From: Virgibacillus ndiopensis
GTDB lineage: Bacteria; Bacillota; Bacilli; Bacillales; Amphibacillaceae
Assembly (NCBI RefSeq): GCF_900187325.1
Contig: NZ_FZMZ01000003.1
Location: forward strand, 62,001-126,000
Direction: 5' to 3'
DNA: 64,000 nucleotides
Part shown: positions 52,116 to 61,400 of the stretch, piece after piece
Layout of the letters: every line of letters begins with the position of its first letter
Numbering within the stretch: position 1 is the first letter of the stretch
Made by a program: the position numbers and the translations under genes
Notes under the pieces: model-generated
What the model saw: the letters and a program-made list of their open reading frames with translations, nothing else
What the model was told of the DNA's origin: nothing
Database searches by the model: none

Positions 52116-52958
52116 CTATTCTTCTTTCGTTTCTACTTCATTTTCATCATACGAAATCCAGTCACTAAAACTCCCCGGGTACAGTTTAACATTTTCATAT
52201 CCTGCTAATTTAAGTGCTAACACATTTGGACATGCCGAAACACCTGAACCACAGGATACGATAATTTCATTTTCTTTAGGCAGCTTTGCAAAATGGGTTT
52301 GCAGCCCCTCCTTAGATTTCCAAACACCTTTCTCATCCAATACATCTTTCCAAAAATAATTTGTTGCACTGGGAATGTGGCCAGCTTTTGCATATAATGG
52401 TTCTGTCTTTCCTAAGTATCTATCTTTTGCACGTGAATCTATTAATATAGAAAATTTATCTCGCATCTTTTCCTTAACCCCGTCTATATCAACTACCATA
52501 TCTTCTCGAATATTTGGCTTGAATTGTTTCATAGACGGCACAGGAATTTTATTCGTAATAACATGTCCCTGTTTAATCCATTCATCTAATCCACCATCCA
52601 ACACGAAAGCTTTTTCATGACCAAAGTACTGAAGCAACCACCATAACCGTGCTGCAAACATATCATTATATTGATCATAAATCACAACAGTTGTTTCATT
52701 ATCAATGCCAATCTCGCTTAGTTTAGTAGAAAAGTCATCCACATTTGGTAACGGATGGTTTCCACCATGCTTTTGAACTGGACCTGATAAATCCTTGTTC
52801 AAATCTAAGTAAATAGCCTCTGGAATATGTCCCTCTGCATATGCATTTTTACCAGCACTCGCATCATTCAATGAAAAACGCACATCAATAACAACCGTAT
52901 TTTCCGGATTCTTTTCCAAGCGTTTTGCCAGCCATTTTACGGATACTAAATATGACAT
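52116..52958 (-). CDS. Sulfurtransferase, 3-mercaptopyruvate/thiosulfate type (tandem rhodanese)
   Basis: This 280-residue two-domain rhodanese has an inactive N-terminal domain (VVIDVRFSLNDASAGKNAYAEGHIPEAIYLDLNKDLSG). The catalytic C-terminal domain (LIDSRAKDRYLGKTEPLYAKAGHIPSATNYFWKDVL) has active-site loop CGSGVSAC, close to the CGSGVTA of mercaptopyruvate sulfurtransferases. It moves sulfane sulfur to thiol or cyanide acceptors. I choose ATG 52958; the ATG at 52967 abuts the GGGAGGA site too closely. Confidence 0.92.
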   Translation of the reverse strand: MSYLVSVKWLAKRLEKNPENTVVIDVRFSLNDASAGKNAYAEGHIPEAIYLDLNKDLSGPVQKHGGNHPLPNVDDFSTKLSEIGIDNETTVVIYDQYNDMFAARLWWLLQYFGHEKAFVLDGGLDEWIKQGHVITNKIPVPSMKQFKPNIREDMVVDIDGVKEKMRDKFSILIDSRAKDRYLGKTEPLYAKAGHIPSATNYFWKDVLDEKGVWKSKEGLQTHFAKLPKENEIIVSCGSGVSACPNVLALKLAGYENVKLYPGSFSDWISYDENEVETKEE

Positions 52959-52979
52959 TTCAAACATTCCTCCCTGTTT

Positions 52980-53483
52980 CTATCCTAACAATTTCCCCAT
53001 ATAATATTCATTAAAAAAATCTCCATTAATTATTAAGGAATGTTTCTTTACACCTTCTATTTCAAATCCCGCTTTTTTATACAAAGCAAGCCCTGCCTCA
53101 TTCTTAACAACTACAGTTAACTCAAGACGGCTAAGTCCTTTTTTTCGGGCCCATTTATCAGCTTCTGAAAACAACGCAGTACCGACGCACTTTCCCCTAT
53201 AGTCTGAAAGAATTCCAATAACTAAGTATGCAACATGTTTTTTCCGCTGTACTTTTCCACCAACAGCAAAGAGATATCCTATTAATCTATTATCTTGTTC
53301 AGCTACTAAAATAGTTGAATTCTGTTCATTTTTAAATACCTCAATCATTTTCTGTTGCTTATCCACGGTTAATCTTCTTTCCCCAGGTTCATAAAGCATA
53401 TAAGCACTTTCACTATCGACTCGCTTCGTCAGCTCCAACAATTGCTCTGCTTCATCTACACCTACTTCTCTAATCAAATTCAC
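52980..53483 (-). CDS. GNAT family N-acetyltransferase
   Basis: This 167-residue GNAT enzyme has beta-4/loop VAYLVIGILSDYRGKCVGTALFSEADKWARKKGLSRLELTVVVKNEAGLALYKKAGFEIEGVKKHSLII. The loop R-G-K-C-V-G has Cys where Gly is common. The layout resembles ribosomal-protein or small-molecule acetyltransferases; the substrate is unknown. It starts with GTG. It lies 21 bases upstream of the sulfurtransferase gene, first in that operon. Confidence 0.87.
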   Translation of the reverse strand: MNLIREVGVDEAEQLLELTKRVDSESAYMLYEPGERRLTVDKQQKMIEVFKNEQNSTILVAEQDNRLIGYLFAVGGKVQRKKHVAYLVIGILSDYRGKCVGTALFSEADKWARKKGLSRLELTVVVKNEAGLALYKKAGFEIEGVKKHSLIINGDFFNEYYMGKLLG

Positions 53484-53569
53484 TCACCCCAAATTAATCT
53501 ATCTATGTATCTAGTTCGACAAAAAGTTCTATAACCCTTTACTAAAAATTAAGTTTTACATGTCCGGAT

Positions 53570-53890
53570 TTTGCATGGTCTCGGACTCTATTGCGCTGAC
53601 TATTCTTTTTACTGCACCCTCATGTATGGTTATTGCACGATTATCACTTGGTATTGCGCGATTAAACCTTGATACTGCGCGGTCCGGAACTATTATTGCG
53701 CGTTCATGAACTATTAATGCGCGCTCTACTCTTATTACCGCGCGCTGACCTATGGATTGCACGATTATCACTTGGTATTGCGCGATTAAACCTTGATACT
53801 GCGCGATCTCGACCAATTATTGCGTGTTCCTGAACTATTAATGCGCGCTCTACTCTTATTACCACGCGCTGACCTATGGTTTTTGCGCGG
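53570..53890. repeat. Strict 21-bp repeat array (about 16 units) with a 124-bp higher-order duplication
   Basis: A TTGCGCG-like core recurs with its G at 53593, 53614, 53635, 53656, 53677, 53698, 53719, 53740, then after one 19-bp step 53759, 53780, 53801, 53822, 53843, 53864 and 53885. The block from 53633 repeats almost exactly from 53757 (124 bp). The minus frame stays open for 86 codons as R-A-I heptads but has only a TTG start without a ribosome site. It ends 47 bases before pepT. Confidence 0.9.
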
Positions 53891-53936
53891 TCTAAATGAT
53901 ATGATTATTCTAATAACAATAGGAGATGATGTAAAA

Positions 53937-55166
53937 GTGAAAGATGAGCTTATTAAACGATTTACTACATATGTAAAAGTTGATACACAATCGAATGAAG
54001 ACAATGAAAGCACACCATCCACCCAGGGACAATTGGAACTTGCTAATATGCTTGTTGACGAATTAAAAGAAATTGGTATGAACGACGTTTCAATTGATGA
54101 TAATGGCTATGTAATGGCAACACTTCCAGCCAACACTGATAAAGATATTCCGACAATAGGGTTTTTGGCACATGTCGATACAGCAACGGACTTTACTGGT
54201 AAAAACGTCAATCCGCAAGTTGTTAATAATTTCAATGGTAACGACCTACTACTAAATAAAGAATTAAATGTTATTTTATCAAGTAAGGAATTTCCGGAAT
54301 TACCAAGTTACAAAGGACATACATTGATTACAACAGATGGGACTACCTTGCTCGGTGCCGACAACAAGGCTGGAGTAACAGAGATCATGACTGCAATGGC
54401 ATATTTAATTGAACATCCTGAAATAAAACATGGAAAAATACGTGTGGCTTTTACGCCTGATGAAGAAATTGGGCGTGGTCCACACAAATTTGATGTGGCC
54501 AGATTTGATGCATCTTATGCATACACAATCGATGGTGGACCACTTGGCGAATTACAATATGAAAGCTTTAACGCTGCTGCTGCTAAAGTTACGTTTAACG
54601 GAAACAGTGTTCATCCAGGTACAGCTAAAAATAAAATGGTAAATGCAGGCATGATGGCTGCTGAATTCATCTGCAAATTCCCTGCAAATGAAACACCAGA
54701 ACATACGGAGAAATATGAAGGATTTTACCATTTAAGTTCTGTGAATGGTGATGTTGAAAAGACAAACGTTTCCTATATTATCCGGGACTTTGACAAAGAA
54801 AATTTTGCAAAAAGAAAACAAACAATGGAAGCAAACGTAAATGAAATGAAGAAAAAATACGGTGATTCCAGCGTACAGTTGGAAATGAATGATCAATACT
54901 ACAATATGCGCGAGAAAATTGAACCTGTAAAAGAAATTGTTGATATCGCGTATCAAGCAATGGAAAATCTGGATATAACACCGATTGTTCAACCGGTTCG
55001 TGGCGGAACTGATGGATCACAACTATCTTACATGGGACTGCCTACACCGAATATTTTTACTGGTGGTGAAAACTTCCATGGTAAGTTTGAGTATATTTCG
55101 GTAGATAATATGGAAAAAGCGACGAACGTGATTATTGAGATTTGTAGATTGTTCGAGGCAAAATAG
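53937..55166 (+). CDS. pepT: Peptidase T (tripeptide aminopeptidase)
   Basis: This 409-residue M20B zinc exopeptidase removes N-terminal residues from tripeptides in the cytoplasm. Metal and catalytic motifs: [52 protein letters not shown] and the C-terminal [32 protein letters not shown]. Start: GTG 53937 gives [18 protein letters not shown], as in Bacillus PepT, behind AGGAG at long spacing. The frame is open further upstream only because of the repeat array. Confidence 0.94.
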   Translation: MKDELIKRFTTYVKVDTQSNEDNESTPSTQGQLELANMLVDELKEIGMNDVSIDDNGYVMATLPANTDKDIPTIGFLAHVDTATDFTGKNVNPQVVNNFNGNDLLLNKELNVILSSKEFPELPSYKGHTLITTDGTTLLGADNKAGVTEIMTAMAYLIEHPEIKHGKIRVAFTPDEEIGRGPHKFDVARFDASYAYTIDGGPLGELQYESFNAAAAKVTFNGNSVHPGTAKNKMVNAGMMAAEFICKFPANETPEHTEKYEGFYHLSSVNGDVEKTNVSYIIRDFDKENFAKRKQTMEANVNEMKKKYGDSSVQLEMNDQYYNMREKIEPVKEIVDIAYQAMENLDITPIVQPVRGGTDGSQLSYMGLPTPNIFTGGENFHGKFEYISVDNMEKATNVIIEICRLFEAK

Positions 55167-55223
55167 CGTGGGAAAAAAGTAAAGAACTAGTCTTCTCAAT
55201 ACTAATTTTTATTAACACACACA

Positions 55224-55265
55224 AACCCCAATTCATTTAAAATAAACAATAAATGAACTGGGGTT
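55224..55265. terminator. Hairpin downstream of pepT
   Basis: AACCCCAATTCATTTA and TAAATGAACTGGGGTT pair with one mismatch. It lacks a T-run on the plus strand, so it may be a processed or weak terminator. Confidence 0.5.
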
Positions 55266-55394
55266 CGTCTAAAACGAGTGGTCTGGTCTCTATGACAGAG
55301 AACATTTTTTAGTATTCCACTAGTTGTGTTACTACTCATCGTTTTTTACCTTACAATGTAATTGTTCATTTATGAAGCCGTATATATTACACTG

Positions 55395-55436
55395 AAAACC
55401 CACTGGTTAGTTCAAAATAACCAGTGGGTTTTATTT
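55395..55436. terminator. Bidirectional terminator between pepT and the XRE gene
   Basis: AAAACCCACTGGTTA (55395-55409) and TAACCAGTGGGTTTT (55418-55432) are exact complements, followed by ATTT on the plus strand. The 317-base gap between the two converging genes holds no gene. Confidence 0.78.
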
Positions 55437-55481
55437 CCATTCCTATTAAATGTACAATTAATAAAAAGTAAATTTGTTCAT

Positions 55482-55937
55482 TTAATCAATATATTTATTT
55501 TTCAATTGATCGCTGCCGATACCACCAATCAGCATTAAAACGAGTGGTAAAAAACTGGTGATAACTTTCGGTAAGCCTTCTAATATAAGAATAGTTGTAC
55601 CAACAAAATGATTTAAAGCGATAATGATGATTTTTAATATTAATAAAAATACACCTAATAAAAACACACTATCGAAAAATACTTTCCACTTTGGATGCGC
55701 CAATTGCTTGCTATCTTGAATTACTTTCTCTTTCAACTCTTCATCACTCCTTAATAGTTCGTCTACCGTAATACCAAATAAATCACTTAGATCGATGATT
55801 ACCTCGATACTCGGATAGTTTTTGCCTGTCTCCCATTTGGAAACAGACTGGCGACTAACATGAATCTTTTCAGCGAGCTCTGTTTGTGACCAGCCCTTTT
55901 TTTCTCTTTCTTTTTTTAGTCGTTCACTAAAAATCAT
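55482..55937 (-). CDS. XRE-family helix-turn-helix regulator with C-terminal membrane helices
   Basis: This 151-residue protein has an N-terminal HTH_3 domain (FSERLKKEREKKGWSQTELAEKIHVSRQSVSKWETGKNYPSIEVIIDLSDLFGITVDELL). Two hydrophobic segments follow (FFDSVFLLGVFLLILKIIIIALN and ITSFLPLVLMLIGGIG), so the regulator is probably membrane tethered. The signal sensed is unknown. It stands alone; no partner was recognised next to it. Confidence 0.88.
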   Translation of the reverse strand: MIFSERLKKEREKKGWSQTELAEKIHVSRQSVSKWETGKNYPSIEVIIDLSDLFGITVDELLRSDEELKEKVIQDSKQLAHPKWKVFFDSVFLLGVFLLILKIIIIALNHFVGTTILILEGLPKVITSFLPLVLMLIGGIGSDQLKNKYID

Positions 55938-56160
55938 ATTTTCTCATCGCCTTTCCTTACAATCTCAGTATTAATGAAGTGAGTAGATGAAGTAAAGCTA
56001 GTTCTAAGTGCATCAAGGCGCAACCTCTAGTTTCCTCTATTTTATTGTCTACGTTCAGAATTATATCATCACATTGTATTATTCCATTTTCAATACATCT
56101 TATTTCTAAAACTACCTTAAAACGTTTTCGCTAGATATTCCCATACAGTTTAACTACAGA

Positions 56161-56189
56161 AAAAAGAAGACTGATATATCCAGTCTTCT
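56161..56189 (-). terminator. Terminator of the serine hydrolase gene
   Basis: AGAAGACTG (56165-56173) and CAGTCTTCT (56181-56189) pair exactly, with TTTTTT after the stem on the minus strand. Confidence 0.82.
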
Positions 56190-56229
56190 AACCAAATAGT
56201 TAGTAAAAAACACTTCTCGAGAGAATCCG

Positions 56230-57258
56230 CTATTCTACAAAATCCTCCTCAAATGCTCGCATCATACCATAAGCACCTTTACTTTTATTAGATACAACAA
56301 TCAATTTAACACTTCTTTTAGGATAATAAGCTGCATGAAAGCTAACACCGGGATCATAACCCATTAGATGGTACTTTTCTATTTCACTATCAGACTTATC
56401 TATCCAAATGCCATAACCATAATATTCACCCTCATCTTCTTCCATATGTGGCGTCAACAGTTGCTTCGTTGTATCTTCGTTCAAAAGTTCGAATGAAAAT
56501 AATGCATCCAAAAGCTTAATCATGTCACCAGCCGTAACAAAGGCACCACCATCAGCGCCACCCTTAACAGGAATAGAGTAGATATTAGTTTTCCAATTTT
56601 CCTCCTCTTCATCATCAATGTAGCCGATTGCTGTATTTTTCGGAAGCTGATCCAAAGAAAAATATCCTGATTCAAACATACCAGCTTTCTTAAAAACATT
56701 TTTTTCAATGTAGTCTGTAAAAGTAAGTCCTGATTGCTCTTCAATTATTAACCCTAAAACAATATAGGCTGCATTGTTATAATGGAATTTTTCACCAGGC
56801 CAGAACATCATTTCTCTATCTTGAAACATCGGAAGAAAATCTCGCAATCTATTCATTTTATACATTGGTCGTTCATTCCAAAGCTCCGAAAAATCATCCA
56901 TAACCGCTTCATCAAAATAATCAGGAATTCCCGAACTATGTGTTAATAGATGATGTACCGTAATTTCATCATGAAAAGATGAAAATGGAGCTGACAGACA
57001 ATCCTTTAATCGTGTTTGAAATGTCAGTTTCCCTTGTTCAACTAACATACAAATTCCTATGGCTGTAAATAGTTTACAGCCAGAAGCAATACCAAATCGT
57101 GTACCAGTCGTGTTTTTAATTTCATCAGATCTGTTGGCAAATCCATAGGCAGATTCATAATTTAGAGTAACGGTATCAGATGCCATTATCACTCCGGAGA
57201 AGTCTATTTCCTTGGCTGTTTGGTCCATCGTCGTATTTAAATTTTCTTTTATATACAT
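56230..57258 (-). CDS. Serine hydrolase, class C beta-lactamase-like
   Basis: This 342-residue penicillin-binding/esterase-fold protein has Ser-x-x-Lys in GIASGCKLFTAIGI (about residues 56-69), Tyr-x-Asn in FHYNNAAYIVLG and a third motif around YHLMGYDPGVS. VHHLLTHSSGIPDYFDEAV is the family-typical segment. No signal peptide is seen, so it is likely a cytoplasmic esterase or peptidase. The substrate is unknown. AAGGGGGG precedes the ATG. Confidence 0.9.
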   Translation of the reverse strand: MYIKENLNTTMDQTAKEIDFSGVIMASDTVTLNYESAYGFANRSDEIKNTTGTRFGIASGCKLFTAIGICMLVEQGKLTFQTRLKDCLSAPFSSFHDEITVHHLLTHSSGIPDYFDEAVMDDFSELWNERPMYKMNRLRDFLPMFQDREMMFWPGEKFHYNNAAYIVLGLIIEEQSGLTFTDYIEKNVFKKAGMFESGYFSLDQLPKNTAIGYIDDEEEENWKTNIYSIPVKGGADGGAFVTAGDMIKLLDALFSFELLNEDTTKQLLTPHMEEDEGEYYGYGIWIDKSDSEIEKYHLMGYDPGVSFHAAYYPKRSVKLIVVSNKSKGAYGMMRAFEEDFVE

Positions 57259-57660
57259 TTCTTACCCCCCTTTATTAAGCTTTATTCTATCATTATTTTC
57301 ACAATTTTCACATCGCATCTAGGTAATTTGGGTAACATTATAAAAACAATAATCTCTCGTTTGCAGTGCAAGGGATTATTTCCTTGAAGGGTGCCTTACC
57401 CTCTTGATGGGGTTGCTCCATGTTAGTAGTACGAGACGGTTTTTTACTATTTAAGATTAAAAAATAAGATGGAAATAAAAATCAATAACATTGATGACTG
57501 CCCTTATCGACATACAGCAGCATACAACCTCTCAGACGGATTAACATACATGTAGATTTTATTGATGAGAGAAAGACATAGATAAACACTATCCCCCATG
57601 TACATTTATCCATCCCCTCGCATAGGATAATGTGATAATTTTGGAAGGGAATGACTGAGA
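57259..57660. other. 402-bp intergenic region between the serine hydrolase and cupin genes
   Basis: No gene is supported. Small hairpins (CAAGGGATTATTTCCTTG near 57369, AGGGTGCCTTACCCT near 57388) are visible. A CATAGGAT segment about 40 bases before the cupin start could belong to a sporulation promoter, but this is weak. A 76-codon minus frame across the end lacks a ribosome site. Confidence 0.4.
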
Positions 57661-58215
57661 ATGTACTATTATTCTTACATGTATCCATATCATTACTATA
57701 CCAAAGCGCCAATGTATAACTATGGGAGACAGCTACAATACCCTACTTATCATGTGAAAAACAATGAGTATTGGTATCCGCAACATAAGGATGCCAGGGT
57801 TACTTTAAAAGATTATGGAAAACAACCGTTTGTGGTGAATATTGAAGATGCTGCCGAACAAAACAATACATTCCGAACAGCGTTATGGACAGGAGATAAC
57901 TTACAGGTTACTTTAATGAGCATCCCGGTTGGCAGCGATATTGGCTTAGAAGTACATCCTAATGTTGATCAGTTCTTACGGATTGAAGAAGGGCAAGGTG
58001 TTGTGAAAATGGGCGATTCGGAAAGCAATTTAACATTTCAGCGGAACGTTTACGAGGATTATGCCATCATGGTACCTGCTGGTAAATGGCATAATGTGAT
58101 TAATACAGGAAATGAGCCTTTAAAGCTTTATTCAATTTATGCACCTCCCGAGCATCCATATGGTACGGTTCATCCTACAAAAGCTGTTGCTATAGCTGCT
58201 GAAAACCATAGCTGA
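57661..58215 (+). CDS. Cupin domain protein with Tyr/His/Pro-rich N-terminus
   Basis: This 184-residue protein has an unusual first part, MYYYSYMYPYHYYTKAPMYN, with many Tyr. The cupin domain follows: SDIGLEVHPNVDQFLRIEEGQGVVKMG (first cupin motif, with H in GLEVHP) and VPAGKWHNVINTGNEPLKLYSIYAPPEHPYGTVHPT (second motif, HNV). The metal ligands should be the His and Glu in these motifs. Tyr-rich leaders are seen in spore coat proteins, so a spore coat role is possible but unproven. AAGGG lies about 11 bases before the ATG. Confidence 0.83.
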   Translation: MYYYSYMYPYHYYTKAPMYNYGRQLQYPTYHVKNNEYWYPQHKDARVTLKDYGKQPFVVNIEDAAEQNNTFRTALWTGDNLQVTLMSIPVGSDIGLEVHPNVDQFLRIEEGQGVVKMGDSESNLTFQRNVYEDYAIMVPAGKWHNVINTGNEPLKLYSIYAPPEHPYGTVHPTKAVAIAAENHS

Positions 58216-58723
58216 CAGGGGAACTACTCTGTGGTTTGTTCATTTAAAAAACTGTTCAACGATACCTATCCTAACCATTTAACTGTAATATAAAATGACT
58301 GCTAAATTGTAGTCATTTTTTTATTGATATAGAGCGATTTGTATGTGAATTTAGGTTTAAATTTGCAGGTACACAACAATTCATCAGGTTAGAATAACTC
58401 GAATCAGTTAACATAATGTTCATTATTAATTTATTCCTTGCCTTATTAAGTAGGAGGAAGGAATAGGTATGAAGTAATTATTATGGTATAACAGAAAACT
58501 CCTCTAACCATCGTAGGTAGAGGAGTTGTGGATATTATAAGTAATAGAAAATCACTAAGAACTAGTGTTCGGATTATGTGTCAATTAAAATACAGCCACT
58601 TATTGGCTAACTTTTATAATAATAGTATAAATGATAATTAAATATAAGTCTATATTTTTGTTGAAAATTAATTTAATGTAAGGATACTTGACAGGAAACC
58701 TTAGATGAGAGGGGAAAATTTTA
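58216..58723. other. 508-bp intergenic region between cupin and MFS genes
   Basis: It holds a terminator (58292-58322), a hairpin TATTCCTT..AAGGAATA around an AGGAGG site before the tiny ORF ATG-AAG-TAA (58430-58476), and a hairpin AACTCCTCTA..TAGAGGAGTT (58498-58528) that looks like a minus-strand terminator. No full gene is present; a decayed gene may have been here. Confidence 0.4.
58292..58322 (+). terminator. Terminator of the cupin gene
   Basis: AAAATGACT (58292-58300) pairs with AGTCATTTT (58311-58319), followed by T's. It is 77 bases after the cupin stop. Confidence 0.75.
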
Positions 58724-59968
58724 TTGCAATGGCTTTCATGGGATAGTAATTTGAAAATTAGGCTGATTGGGGAAACACTATTTAATATGTTGTTTTGGAT
58801 GTATTTTCCTTTTCTTACGATTTATTTTAGCGATGCTTTGGGATTAATTGAAGCAGGAATTATGATGACCGCCCCTTCTATTATCAGTATTTTCGGAAGC
58901 ATGATTGGTGGCTATATTGCTGATCAGTTTGGAAGACGTACCATAATGCTTATTGGTTCATTCATGCAGGCTGGTTTCTTTGCTCTGTTTGCTCTTTCCT
59001 TTTCCTATTGGATTGATTATTTTGCATTTATTGGGATTAGTCTAGGAAAATCACTATACAGACCAGCTAGCACAGCAATGGTAGCTGATTTAGTACCTAA
59101 AGAAAAAAGACGCAGTGTGTTTGCAACGTTTGCATCGGCGAAAAACTTGGGTGCAGTCTTTGGTCCAGTTATAGGCGCTGTTTTATTCTTCCAATATCGA
59201 GTTGAACTATTATGGACATGTACGCTAGTCACATTACTGTATTCCATTGCAATCTTTTTCATGATTAGAGAAACAATGCCCTTGGTGAAGAGAGCACGGG
59301 AACAAAACAATACAGTAATTTCGGTTATGAAGGATCAATGGGTCAGCTATTCCGTCATTCTTCGTGATAAGGTATTCTTCCTTTATATTATTGGAGGTAT
59401 TTTAATTACGATTTCCATTATGCAATTAGATCTTTATTTGGCTTTATATGTAAAAAATTACGTTCCGGCACAAATGCTATTTGCGATGGAGGAATGGTCA
59501 ATCACACTTAGCAGTGAGCATGTATTTGGATGGATGATAGGATTGAATGGGCTTTTATTTGTACTTTGTGTCATTCCAATAACAAGGATATTAGAAAACT
59601 GGAGTGACCGAAATATGTTAATACTATCGGCTTGTTTATCTGGTTTTGGTATGTTTTTAGTCGGATTTACAACTAGTGCATGGTTACTGTTTGGAATTAC
59701 GGTAATCTTGACACTAGGAGAGATAATTCATTCTCCTGTTGTACAAAACTTTGTAAGTAAATATGCACCAGAGAATGCGCGGGGTCAATATATGGGAGCA
59801 TCCGATCTTCAGTTTTCGATTGGGCGGTTTATTGCACCACTAACCGTGATCCTTTCAGCATCTTTACCACCAATTTTAATTTTTGGCTTCATTCTTCTAT
59901 GTGCTTTGACTAGTTCATTAATCTATGTATTGATGTTTAGGATTCTGCCCGAGAACTGTAGTGCTTAA
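58724..59968 (+). CDS. MFS transporter, MdtG/YqjV-like
   Basis: This 414-residue major facilitator has 12 membrane helices. N-half motif A reads GGYIADQFGRRTIMLIGSFMQAG; SAKNLGAVFGPVIGAVLF and ENARGQYMGASDLQFSIGRFIAPL are typical of drug exporter subfamilies. A multidrug or metabolite export function is likely, substrate unknown. Start is TTG 58724, with GAGGGG upstream. It is monocistronic. Confidence 0.87.
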   Translation: MQWLSWDSNLKIRLIGETLFNMLFWMYFPFLTIYFSDALGLIEAGIMMTAPSIISIFGSMIGGYIADQFGRRTIMLIGSFMQAGFFALFALSFSYWIDYFAFIGISLGKSLYRPASTAMVADLVPKEKRRSVFATFASAKNLGAVFGPVIGAVLFFQYRVELLWTCTLVTLLYSIAIFFMIRETMPLVKRAREQNNTVISVMKDQWVSYSVILRDKVFFLYIIGGILITISIMQLDLYLALYVKNYVPAQMLFAMEEWSITLSSEHVFGWMIGLNGLLFVLCVIPITRILENWSDRNMLILSACLSGFGMFLVGFTTSAWLLFGITVILTLGEIIHSPVVQNFVSKYAPENARGQYMGASDLQFSIGRFIAPLTVILSASLPPILIFGFILLCALTSSLIYVLMFRILPENCSA

Positions 59969-60251
59969 TTCATTGTTTATACCAATTAGAATCCTCTTAT
60001 CAATTTAAAGTAGTCATTTGGGATGTCAAAAAAGGAACAGGTGAAAGTAATCAATAGATTGAACTTATTTAAAATGTAGTTGTTCAATTAAATGGTCAAT
60101 ATTATTTTTTTATAAAAAAAGAGGATAAGTTATTAAGTTAAAATTTTATTTCCTAGTTACGTATTGAAAAAATTGTAATATGGTACAAGCTTTAAGCATG
60201 ATATAATAATAGAATACAGATAAGGAAAGTGCATATAAGGGAGAGAATGTA

Positions 60252-61286
60252 ATGTTTAGAAGATCGTTACCTGTCATCATTGCAATGATAATGGGTATAT
60301 TCGTTATGTCTGCATGTACAAATGAACAACAAACAACTAATGGCAAAACAATAGACAAAGAGAGTCAAGCTAACAAATCGAATGACCAGAAGGAACATAA
60401 AAGTGATCTCGTTCTTCCAGATACAAATTTAAAAATTAATGCTAAAGGTAACGATGTCAAGCTATTGAAAAAGGTTCTTATAAAATTAGGATACGCTATT
60501 GCCGAAAATGGTACGTTTGATGCAAATACCGAATGGGCCATAAAGGATTTCCAAGCACAACAAGTAAAATTGGCCGCAACTGGTGTCTACGATAAATCTA
60601 CAAGAAAATGGATCGAGAAAGCTTTGAATGGTTCATTTAAAATAGAGCCTGGTAAAGGAATTGCTAAAGACAAAGCTACCGTCAAAGAATCAGATACCAT
60701 AACCGTTTCAAATCCAACTGACACGTTAGTACTTGTAAATAAACAACATGCACTACCGGAAGATTATGTTCCAGAAGAACTTATAGTGCCAGATGTTCCA
60801 TTTCCATTTACAAAAGATATACCCAAAAAATACATGCGCAAAGAAGCTGCAAAAGCGCTTGAGAAGATGTTTGCAGCAGCAGGTAAAGCTGACCTGGAAT
60901 TGTACGCACAATCAGGTTATCGATCATACAATCGGCAACAAACGCTGTTCGCATCTTATTCAGAACAGCATGGTGAGAAAGAAGCCAATAAATTCAGTGC
61001 ACGACCAGGTGAAAGCGAGCACCAAACTGGACTGACAATGGATGTTACTAGCCCGGATATTGAGTTTCAGTTAAATACTGAATTTGGTAAGACAGATGAA
61101 GGTAAATGGGTAAAAGAGAATGCTCATAAATTCGGCTTCATTATACGTTATCCAAAGGGCAAAGAAGATATTACTGAATATCAATACGAACCATGGCATC
61201 TTCGCTATGTCGGTAAAGAAGCTGCCCAAGTAATTTATGAACAAGAATTGACACTTGAAGAATATTTAGGGGTATTAAAAGTATAA
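60252..61286 (+). CDS. VanY-like D-Ala-D-Ala carboxypeptidase lipoprotein with peptidoglycan-binding domain
   Basis: This 344-residue extracytoplasmic lipoprotein starts with a signal ending in VMSAC (Cys22). A PG_binding_1 repeat follows (NAKGNDVKLLKKVLIKLGYAIAENGTFDANTEWAIKDFQ). The M15B carboxypeptidase domain holds SGYRSYNRQQTLFASY, the zinc motif SARPGESEHQTGLTMDV and the C-terminal YEPWHLRYVG. It should trim D-Ala from peptidoglycan stem peptides. A lone vanY-like gene without vanA/vanS is normal here and not evidence of vancomycin resistance. ATG follows GGGAGAG. Confidence 0.93.
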   Translation: MFRRSLPVIIAMIMGIFVMSACTNEQQTTNGKTIDKESQANKSNDQKEHKSDLVLPDTNLKINAKGNDVKLLKKVLIKLGYAIAENGTFDANTEWAIKDFQAQQVKLAATGVYDKSTRKWIEKALNGSFKIEPGKGIAKDKATVKESDTITVSNPTDTLVLVNKQHALPEDYVPEELIVPDVPFPFTKDIPKKYMRKEAAKALEKMFAAAGKADLELYAQSGYRSYNRQQTLFASYSEQHGEKEANKFSARPGESEHQTGLTMDVTSPDIEFQLNTEFGKTDEGKWVKENAHKFGFIIRYPKGKEDITEYQYEPWHLRYVGKEAAQVIYEQELTLEEYLGVLKV

Positions 61287-61289
61287 AAG

Positions 61290-61327
61290 ATAGACCTATG
61301 ATTTTAGTTCATAGGTCTATTTTTTTG
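61290..61327 (+). terminator. Terminator of the VanY-like gene
   Basis: ATAGACCTATGA (61290-61301) and TCATAGGTCTAT (61309-61320) are perfect complements followed by TTTTTT. Confidence 0.9.
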
Positions 61328-61400
61328 TAGATAAAGAAGGGATTATTAATAAAAATAGCGAAAAATTATGGTAAAAGCAATTAAGAAAGGAACAATTAAA

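Noticed and set aside
53556-53816. An 86-codon minus frame with R-A-I heptads
   Set aside because: It is a by-product of the 21-bp array; only a TTG start without a ribosome site is available. Reported as a repeat, not a gene.
57482-57712. A 76-codon minus frame before and across the cupin start
   Set aside because: No ribosome site, overlaps a supported gene, and no domain is recognisable.
60023-60079. 18-codon ORF before the VanY-like gene
   Set aside because: Weak ribosome site and no conservation evidence; insufficient support for a gene or leader.
60252-61286. Vancomycin resistance (vanY) cluster
   Set aside because: Only a lone M15B carboxypeptidase is present. No vanHAX or VanRS-like genes are adjacent, so a housekeeping wall role is more likely.
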